The position numbers and the translations under genes are program-made. DNA of 64,000 nucleotides, taken from Dromiciops gliroides (taxonomy: Eukaryota; Chordata; Mammalia; Microbiotheria; Microbiotheriidae). Below, in pieces: positions 56,106-64,000 of this stretch. Location: the NCBI RefSeq assembly GCF_019393635.1, contig NC_057865.1, positions 302,293,885 to 302,357,884 on the forward strand, read 5' to 3'. Below the pieces are notes generated by a model. That model made no database searches. It saw only the letters and a list, made by a program, of their open reading frames with translations, and was not told the DNA's origin. The number at the start of each line of letters is the position of its first letter. The stretch's first letter is position 1.

Positions 56106-56254
56106 TTGGGGGAGGGAGGGTGAGGCAATTGGGGTTAAGTGACTTGCCCAGGGTCACACAGCTAGTAAGTGTCAAGTGTCTGAGGCTGTATTTGAACTCA
56201 GGTCCTCCTGAATCCAGGGCCAGTGCTCTATCCACTGTGCCACCTAGCTACCCC
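56106..56254 (-). mobile_element. tRNA-derived marsupial SINE inside older L1
   Basis: Antisense copy flanked by TGCCAAATAGTTTT from 56092 and again from 56255. Confidence 0.93.
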
Positions 56255-56300
56255 TGCCAAATAGTTTTGATGATTGCTGTTTTATAATATAATTTGTGTT

Positions 56301-58136
56301 TGAGGTTGGATTTGAACTTGGGTCTTCCTGATACTAAACCCATTTTTATATCCATTGCTCCACCTAGGTGCTAGGGAAGATTATATATTAGCTGTGCAGA
56401 TGACTTCTGGCCTCTCTTCTCCCATTAGAGACCCCAAGATGGTAAGCCTGTATATTCTTTCTCCTTCTGAGCTCTGTCAGGGGACCCTGGCACCATTTTT
56501 TTCTTTTGAGGACAGGAAAAGTTTATTTACCTTTATCATAAGTATTTACTGTGTGTACATATGGGAATTGTAATTGAGAGAATGAAAGTCAACTGAGGAG
56601 GAACTGTCCCCAGAGAAAAGATAGAGAAAAATCTCACATTGAGGTGTTTTGCCAGAAATACAGTCTTTGGTTAGGGGCTAGAAACCAAGAATTACAGATT
56701 TTTTGATGGTACTTCCTGGAGGGGAGAAGCAGCAGTTATACCCATCTGGGCAATGGGTCAGGAGTAGGGTGAGGGGCAAGGAGAAGAGGCTGAATAATCC
56801 TGATCACCCCATTAGCCCTTTAATGCATCTAGGTGTACTAGGGGTAATAACTCAATAGCATTCTAATGGTTCCACTTTTTTACATCAAGGTCTTCCCATA
56901 TTTCTCTGAATTTTTCATATTCATTATTCCTTCCATCATGATAATATTCCATTATATCCATATGCCCCGATGTATTCTGTCACTGCTCAGCTGTTGGGAA
57001 CACATGTTTTTCCTAATCTTTTTTGCTGTCACTAATTGCGCTTCTATGAAGATTTCCCCACATATTTCCTTGTGAGACTAGAGCTGATGGTGAGAGAATT
57101 GGGTCATAGAGTTATATCCTCTTGAAGCTAGAGCTGGAAGGGATCCCAGACTCTAACCAGTCCAACCCTCCCATTTTAGAGAAGGAGACTGAGGTACAGG
57201 GTATGAGTAATTTTGGAACTTTTATAATTCCAAATTGTTTCCCAAAATGCTAAGACCGAGTCACTCTCTACTTGTGGTAAATTAGTGACACTGCCTTCGC
57301 CTTCACAAGTTGGCCTGGCATGTGAACTTAGTTTGGAAACAGTTACAGGAATGAATGGTCCTTGGGGCCTTCCATACAAACTGTGACAGAATAGGCTCCC
57401 TTCTAGTCTCCCAAGGGGGCTGGTCCAGCCTTTGCTTGGTAAACGGTCATGGGGACCGTGTCTCTCCATGGGGCCTCTAGGCTCTAAGCCCAGGGCTCTT
57501 TCCAATGGCTCAGTGAGTCATGGGGGTGGAGGCTCCAGCCAAGGTCTACACTGGCCCCTCCTGGGCCTCAGTCCCTCAGCCCCCCACTCCCATACCAACA
57601 GAGCTATGCCCTGTTCCACCCAAGATGACTTGCATGTCCAGGGCCTCACTCTCAGGCTGTGCTGAGTCAGGTCAGGTAAATGAGGAGCAGGCATCCAACC
57701 CGAATCTACCTTCCCTTTCCTGGCTCAGCCAACAGGTGTGAGTAAGCCAGGTAGGTCTGCAAGGCAGGATTGGGATTCCAAAGTCCAAAGAAGGAGGAAG
57801 AAGAGCTGTTATTTTAGGCCTTGGGGACTGTGTAGACTGGTGTTGGGCGGGGTTTGGCAACTCAGATGGGCTCCTATCTAGCCCACTCTGGGGGATTCTG
57901 CTACCCAATGGGCATTACAAGAAACAAAGATGCTGTGGGAGGTGAGCTCTCTTTCTCCCTCCATCACACAGAGCATGGATCTCGTCCAGGTCTTTGTCAA
58001 GTTCCTTGTTCCCTCTGCCTCATGCCTGACATGTCACGTTGGGCAAGAATCCCAGAGGATCCCAGTATAAAGCCCACAATTCTAACTTGAAGGCTGACTC
58101 CCAGGTCCAAGTTTTGTGTTTGGGTGTGTTTTTATA

Positions 58137-58192
<56 letters not shown>

Positions 58193-60000
58193 TGTGTGAA
58201 ATGAGAGAGACCCAAAGTCTCCTCATGAAGAGTGGTGGGAGGCACTGGGCGTGGCAAACACCAAGCATGCCCATGTAATTTTTCTGAGCCTTAATTTTCT
58301 CTTCTGCAAAATGGGCGTAATGCTATTTCCAGCATCTGTCTACTTCATGGCATTGTCTTTTGTCAAACTTAAAACACCATAGAAATGTGGCACAAATGGA
58401 AATAATTCTCAGGAGGAAGGAAAATTGTTCAGCATTTAGTGGGCCAAGGGCTGGAGATACCAATGCAGAAGGCAAAGTGATGCCTGTGCTTGCATAGTTT
58501 ATGTTCAGGCAGGGGGACTCTAGCCAGAGGGGAGATCTGGTAGGGAGGGCACTTTGGTCTGAAGAGTGATGGGTGTGGTGAGTGTGGCCATAGGGGAGAA
58601 GAGGGGCAGATCTCATCTGGGAACCCTGGCAGGATTGATCTGATTGTGGTTCATGGATCCATGACTGCAGGCAAGGGGCAGCTGGGGAGGAGGAGGTGGC
58701 AAGAGAGGAGTGATCAGAGCTCCCTGGGGGGTCACTTTCCTAACCTGTGGTCACACTCTTGGCTCAGGATCCTCACAGGGGCCATTGACCGTTATTCTCT
58801 TCAAGGTTCCAAACACTAACTCCTTGGGGCTGGGGATGAGTTTTATTGCGTAAAAGACCCTCTTGTGGGTTTCCCATGAACACCAGTCAGCCAGGCTTCA
58901 ATTAGCTTTTAGAGAGAAAAGGGTGTTTACTAAGGTGACACAGAAAGGAGACCCAATCTCCCTGCCCCCAAATCTGGGCATGGTGTCCCATAGGATTTCT
59001 TGGTCCATGAGACAATAGATGCAGACTGTAGAAAACGGGTGTGCTTAGGGGTAAACATGGCTGACATCCCCTCCTTGAGCCCCCAGCAGCATTTCCTTTG
59101 TAGTGAGGGGCACTGCCTGTTGAAACTGCTGCCTCCCTCTGGTGACTCTCTGTCTGTGCCCATCTGTGCCCATGTTTGTCCTTGACTTCCCGGTTTTGTG
59201 AAATGAGGGGGTTCCCTCCAGCTCTCAGTCCTGTGATATGTTTCTGGTCTTCCACTTTGAAGCATGAAACCGTCTGTACATTAGAAGAAAGCAGCAAAAT
59301 GTTTTATATTGGACTTCTGAAGTTCAGGTCCTGGCCTCAGCACTTGTTCTGGACTTCTGTAAAAGAGGATTGGGCCAGAGCACCTGTGAGGTCCCTCCCA
59401 AGTTGAACATACGGATTCAGTTCTCAGAATGGCTGGCACCTACCCTTTTGCCCAGCTGCTGTTTCAGAGCCCCCAAGATGCCAGAGAAAGTTCTGTCTCC
59501 TCTAGTTTCAACTGCTCATAGCTTAATAACAAGAGTTGTCTGCGAGGCCTGACTCTCATAATGAGGATCAACTCCAAGTGAGTGTTTTTGGAAAATCCCG
59601 TTTGTCTGTACGTTTTTAGTCCTTTCAGTCTGTGAATTTAATTAAAATAAGATGTACCACCTGTCCTGCCCCCCCCCACAGGTGCTGTTTTAAATCCTAA
59701 TTCCTCAGTGAGATGGGCACGCAGGCAGTCAACAAAAGTGCTAAGCCTGCACCATGTGCCAGGCACTTTGCCTAGAGCCTCGGCAGAAAGAACATTGTCC
59801 TTGATGTGAGAAGCCTTCAATTCATCCCTGGTTTTGCCACCAGCTATGTGACTGGGGGTTAGTTACCTCCCCTCTCTGAGCTTCTGATCTCTCCCTTATA
59901 ATAAGTGGCCAAGATGATCACAAGGATCGTTGGGCTATTGAAAGGATCAATGAGATCATTAGATGTCTAGGCCTGATAAGCTGTAAGTGAATCTATAGGC
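56301..60000. other. Intergenic, no recognised gene
   Basis: Contains the GT repeat at 58141-58198 and an old interspersed repeat near 58390-58690. The rest is unique-looking, without a recognisable exon on either strand. Confidence 0.5.
58141..58198. repeat. (GT)n microsatellite
   Basis: About 29 GT units with one GTAT interruption. Confidence 0.95.
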
Positions 60001-60262
60001 AATGATAATAATGATAACTAACATTTGTATAGAGTTCAATGGTTGCAGAGAATGCACTTGACAAAGATGAAGCCATTTTATCCTCACAACAACCTTGGAA
60101 AGCAGATACTATTATATTCCTGTTTTACAGATGAGGAGATGGAGGTACACAGAAGTTAAATGATTTGCACAGGGTCACATGGTTAGTCTGGATCAAGATT
60201 TGAACTCAGTATTTCCTGACTCCACATAGAACACTCCATCCACTGCTCAGACTAGCTGCCTG
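60001..60262. mobile_element. MIR-type SINE
   Basis: Contains taatgataactaacatttgt, then ctcacaacaaccttggaaag, ttacagatgaggagatgga and gcacagggtcacat, the order of a full-length MIR/THER element, without target duplications. Confidence 0.75.
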
Positions 60263-60400
60263 GTGTCAAAAACACACAATCCCTGAATCTTTTATTCATA
60301 CTAAAGTATTAGTGACTAAGTCCTACTGTCACTGTGACCTGCTTCCCCGGGACATTGTGATATAACAGGAATTAATGTTTATGCAAAAAGAAGTCATTTC

Positions 60401-60554
60401 GGGCAGCTAGGTGGCGCAGTGGATAGAGCATTGGCCCTGGAGTCAGGAGGCCCTGAGTTCAAATCCGGCCTCAGACACTTAACACTTACTAGCTGTGTGT
60501 GACCCTGGGCAAGTCACTTAACCCCAATTGCCTCACTAAAAAAAAAAAAAAAAA
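60401..60554 (+). mobile_element. tRNA-derived marsupial SINE
   Basis: Sense copy beginning gggcagctaggtggcgcag, ending in a 16-base A tail. Flanked by AAGTCATTTC at 60391-60400 and AAGTCAGTTC after the tail. Confidence 0.93.
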
Positions 60555-60755
60555 GTCAGTTCTAAGGTGACACCAGAGAGCAGTTCAAAGAACATGTTAG
60601 ATTTGGCTTGGTGCACAGTATGGCTTTCTATGAGCAAAGGAGACCCCTGCTTATAGCTCTTCCTCCTGGGTGGCTCCAAAGCTCCAGGGCGTGCCTTGGG
60701 GAGTGCACTAGGTGGATTTTCCCCCAGAGATTCCCATCTGAAAGGCATGCTGAAA

Positions 60756-60925
60756 GGGCAGCTAGGTGGCACAGTGGATAGAGCACCGCCCCTGGAATCA
60801 GGAGGACCTGAGTTCAAATCCAGCCTCAGAAACTTAACACTTACTAGCTGTGTGACCCTGGGCAAGTCACTTAACCCCAATTGTCTCACTAAAAAAAAAC
60901 CAAAACAAACAAAACAAAACAAAAA
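60756..60925 (+). mobile_element. tRNA-derived marsupial SINE
   Basis: Sense copy with A/C-rich tail, flanked by a perfect 15-bp duplication TGAAAGGCATGCTGA at 60739-60753 and 60926-60940. This is a recent-looking insertion. Confidence 0.95.
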
Positions 60926-62628
60926 TGAAAGGCATGCTGAGGTCCATGGCAGGGTGTGACTGAGAAAATTCCAGGGATTCTGGGGCTTTGAGTCTCCACC
61001 TGAGGTTGGGCCAGAGAAAGAGCAGCGTGGGAGACCCTAGGGGATGGACATGTGCAAAGAAACTGGAATTAGCTAGGAGACTGAATGAGGGCCTCCTAGT
61101 CCCCATGTGAAAACTGAAGAGGTTTGCCTCGGTGGTCCCAGTGCAATGACATTGGCATTATGCGTGGCACTGGAAGGCTCACAAAGTGCTTTTCTCTTTT
61201 TTTACAGCAGGATGGTGAGCCTCCAGTGCAAATATGAGTGTTCCCATTATAAAAATAAAGAAAACAAGACTCTCTAATGGGAACTGGCTTGTTGAGGTTC
61301 ATGATTTGGTTTTCTGTAAAATGTCTGGAGCCATTCTGGCCATGATACAGAATTCCTGGGGAGATCTCTGTCGGGAGGGCAGCAGGAGCACCACCATTCC
61401 ATGGGGATACCCAGCAGCCAGCAGAAGGAGGGAGACTTACTCCGGAGTTGTTGGCAGTGACTAACGCTGATGGGTGAAAATAGAAATGGAAAATGTCACC
61501 GCCCCCACCCTAGAAACTTTCCTAGAAAAAACAAAGCATGCGCCCCAGTGAGGTGGTTATGCAGCCGACTTCTCCTTGCATTGGAGGAAGGTGGACAGGA
61601 GATTCCTTTGTCAAGGGGCTTTGCACGGTTGGGCTGGTCCCCTCATCCAGGGGACAGGTGGTTGCCCCAGGGCTCCTGGGGTGTCCCCCAGTTGCCACTT
61701 AGATTTATAACATCAAACCTGCTGAAGGCCCTTCAGAAGAGGTGGCTTCCTGGGCCCTGATAGTCTCCAAAAATCTGAAGCCCTGCCGCGAGGAAAGGCA
61801 GATTAAAACGGATGTTTAGCCCCCAAGGGTGGACTGAGGGGTAAATGGTTGGGAGTTTCAGAGAGGCAGATTGAAACTCTATGTCAGAAAGGACAGCCTC
61901 ACAGTTGGAACTGCCCAAAGGGGCTGAGCTGCCCAGGAGGGAAGGAGCTTCCCAGTAACTGCAGGTTTTCAATTGGAGACCCATTAACTACTTGTTCTGT
62001 GGTGTTGTCCACCAGGTTATGGGGCTCTCTGGCCACTTGGGTCACTCACAGTGTTAGTTTTAGGGGAGGCTTATGCTAATGATACACAGAATCAGAAGAC
62101 CACCACATCACCCTCACAGCCATTCTGGACCACTCGCTGATGCATTTGGAGGGGGAAGAGCTGCATTCAAACCCTGACTCTACTACTTACCACCTATGTG
62201 ACTTCAGGGAAGTCACTTTACACCCCTGGGCCTCAGTTTCCCGTACTTGTAAAATGATGGAGTCAGACTAGATGATCGCTGAGATTCCTTACAGTCTGTG
62301 ACCCTCTGGTTCTGGAGCTGAGGGTGCACGGCAGGCAGTAATCCAAGCAGGAACTTTGCCTGGCACCATTTGGAGAATGACCCAGAGCTGACTGGGGGTC
62401 CCATCATTCCCCAAGGCAGAGGGACTTTCTTCTATGGGGCACTACTGCAAAATTGTCTGTCTGTTCCTGGACTTGGGTTGGGGCCCCTTCCTGCTCTCCC
62501 CTTCCTGCTCTTCTCTTCCTTTATCAGTAAGTTCTATAATGAGCCTTTCCATGCATCCCTCCTGGGGGAAATGATTGTTAGTCACCCAAGGCAAAGGTGC
62601 TTTCTCGCTGTTAAGAAAAAGGGTGGAG
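60926..62628. other. Intergenic, no recognised gene
   Basis: Open frames on both strands are short and show no known protein. A MIR-like stretch lies near 62160-62310 (ctactacttaccacctatgtg, then gggcctcagtttccc). Confidence 0.5.
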
Positions 62629-62777
62629 GGGGCGGCTAGGTGGCGCAGTGGATAAAGCGCCGGCCCTGGATTCAGGAGTACCTGAGTTCAAATCCGGCCT
62701 CAGACACTTGACACTTACTAGCTGTGTGACCCTGGGCAAGTCACTTAACCCCCATTGCCTCACTAAAAAGAAAAGAA
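62629..62777 (+). mobile_element. tRNA-derived marsupial SINE
   Basis: Sense copy flanked by a perfect 15-bp duplication AAGAAAAAGGGTGGA at 62613-62627 and from 62778. Confidence 0.95.
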
Positions 62778-63284
62778 AAGAAAAAGGGTGGAATGACCTG
62801 GTCTTTCCCCTCAGTGATCTCTGGATTGGGCAACTTGTCTCAGAGAAAGGTAGTCATTCCCCAACAAGGAATGGTTTGAGGGGAAACATTTCTGCTTGTT
62901 AGGAATCCAGGACTCCCTTGTTCCCAACAGGTCAAGTGAACTGCATTTATTTATTAGGGGGGCACTTTGTTCATGAATGATCTCTTTGGGGAAGTAGCAG
63001 TACCACCTCCCTCACTCATCAAGAGCTGCCAGTCTGTAGGGTCAAAGGATGCAATGCTTGGTCATAGAGGAGGAGCTGGCCTGGGCTCTCCCAACCTGGG
63101 CCTCCTGGCTTCTTGCTTTGGGCCTTGTTCTCTTGCAGGGCTTGCAAGGAGCAAAAGGTTTTTTGACTCTGTATTTCTTCTCCTTTCCCTAAGTAAAAAA
63201 GCCAGATTCTTTTCCCTTTCCTCTCCCATCTCCTCTCCTCTCCTTTGCCTCTCCTCCTCTTCTCCTCTTTTTCTTCCTCCTAAT

Positions 63285-64000
63285 AATGATAAAGTTCTTA
63301 GGAGTTACAAGTATCATCTTTTTCTCTTAAGCCTCGTATTTGAGGATTAAATTTTCTATTTAGCCCTAGTCTTTCCATCGGGAATTCTTGAAAGGCCTCT
63401 ATTTCATTAAAAACCCATTTCCACCCTGAAGGATTATACAGTTTTGCTGGGTAGGTGATTCTTGGTTGTAATCCTAGCTTTTTTGACTTCCAGAATATCA
63501 CATTCCAACCCTCTGATTCTGTAAGGTAGAAACTGCTAAATCTTATGTGAATCCTGACTGTGGCTCCATGATATTTGAATTGTCTCTTTCTGGCATTTCT
63601 GTCCCCCCTCAATTCTAGAATATTAGGGGAGTTTTCTTTGATAATTTCTGAAATATGATTTCTAGGCTTTTTTGATCTTGGTTTTCAGGTAGTTGAATAA
63701 TTCTTAAATAATCTCTCCTAAATTTATTTTCCAGATCAGTTGTTTTTCCAATGAGATATTTTATGTTTTGTTCTATTTTTATCTTATTTTACTATTTCTT
63801 GCTATCTCATGGAGTCATTAGCTTCCCTTTGCCCAATTTTAATTTTTTTTGTGGGGCAATTGGGGTTAACTGATTTGTCCAGGGTCACACAGCTAGTAAG
63901 TGTTAAGTGTCTGAGGCCGGATTTGAACTCAGGTACTCCTGACTGCAGGGCCAGTGCTCTATTCACTGTGCCACCTAGCTGCCCTCCAATTTTAATTTTT
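63285..64000 (-). mobile_element. L1 LINE fragment, ORF1 region (continues past window)
   Basis: The plus strand shows antisense L1 phrases also present near 47560-47900: gattcttggttgtaatcc, ccagaatatcacattccaa and ctgtggctccatgatat. A SINE interrupts it near the window end. Confidence 0.75.
63848..63985 (-). mobile_element. tRNA-derived marsupial SINE inside L1
   Basis: Antisense copy flanked by CCAATTTTAATTTTT at about 63833-63847 and 63986-64000. Confidence 0.93.

Larger units (their letters stand above)
53901..56300 (-). mobile_element. Older L1 ORF2 fragment, interrupted by later insertions
   Basis: The plus strand reads antisense L1 (gttttgatttgcatttctct, then ttcttcttttgagaactctt, later ttctgtggtataagatgctg and tgccaaatagttttgatga). 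It is split by SINEs at 54385-54486, 54535-54683 and 56106-56254, and by a sense L1 tail at 54719-55784. Confidence 0.7.

Noticed and set aside
60401..60925. tRNA genes
   Set aside because: The tRNA-like heads belong to SINEs with A-rich tails and target duplications. They do not form complete cloverleafs.

Overview
This is vertebrate nuclear DNA, almost certainly from a marsupial. The evidence is spliced genes with GT-AG introns and a CpG-island promoter. There are also about sixteen copies of the tRNA-derived SINE that begins GGGCAGCTAGGTGG and is typical of marsupials; its exact form looks closer to the Australian WSINE1 type than to opossum SINE1, which is a weaker inference. L1, RTE-type LINE and endogenous-retrovirus LTR remnants are common. 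There are no bacterial genes, operons, CRISPR arrays or tRNA/rRNA genes.

Two protein-coding genes are recognisable, and they converge tail to tail. KIAA0930 lies on the plus strand: nine coding exons from 13642 to the stop at 20491. Its first coding exon is not in the window, so bases 1-13641 are mostly its first intron. NUP50, a nuclear-pore basket nucleoporin, lies on the minus strand, from its ATG at 34068 to its stop at 26685. It has seven coding exons plus a non-coding exon 1 inside a CpG island at about 34450-35200. All junctions join in frame, giving a 466-residue NUP50 and 380 complete codons of KIAA0930. From memory, human chromosome 22q13.31 has the same convergent pair (NUP50 then KIAA0930), so this is conserved synteny.

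Layout: 1-13641, KIAA0930 intron 1, with an L1 tail, a Tigger1-like DNA transposon and a 1.8-kb GT-rich minisatellite with higher-order structure. 13642-20491, KIAA0930 exons. 20492-26684, KIAA0930 3'UTR and the inter-gene gap. 26515-34900, NUP50. 34450-35200, NUP50 promoter island, possibly divergent. 35200-64000, repeat-rich DNA with no recognised exon: three LTRs of one ERV family with 4-bp target duplications, nested L1 fragments, a decayed RTE fragment, MIR-like elements and many SINEs with clear target-site duplications.

I found no previously undescribed gene system. The items most worth checking are a composite LTR inserted in an L1 already hit by SINEs, two in-frame NAGNAG acceptors and one possible 12-nt microexon in KIAA0930, the ordered minisatellite, and a microsatellite apparently grown from a SINE tail. 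All element names rest on recognition by eye, not on a database search.
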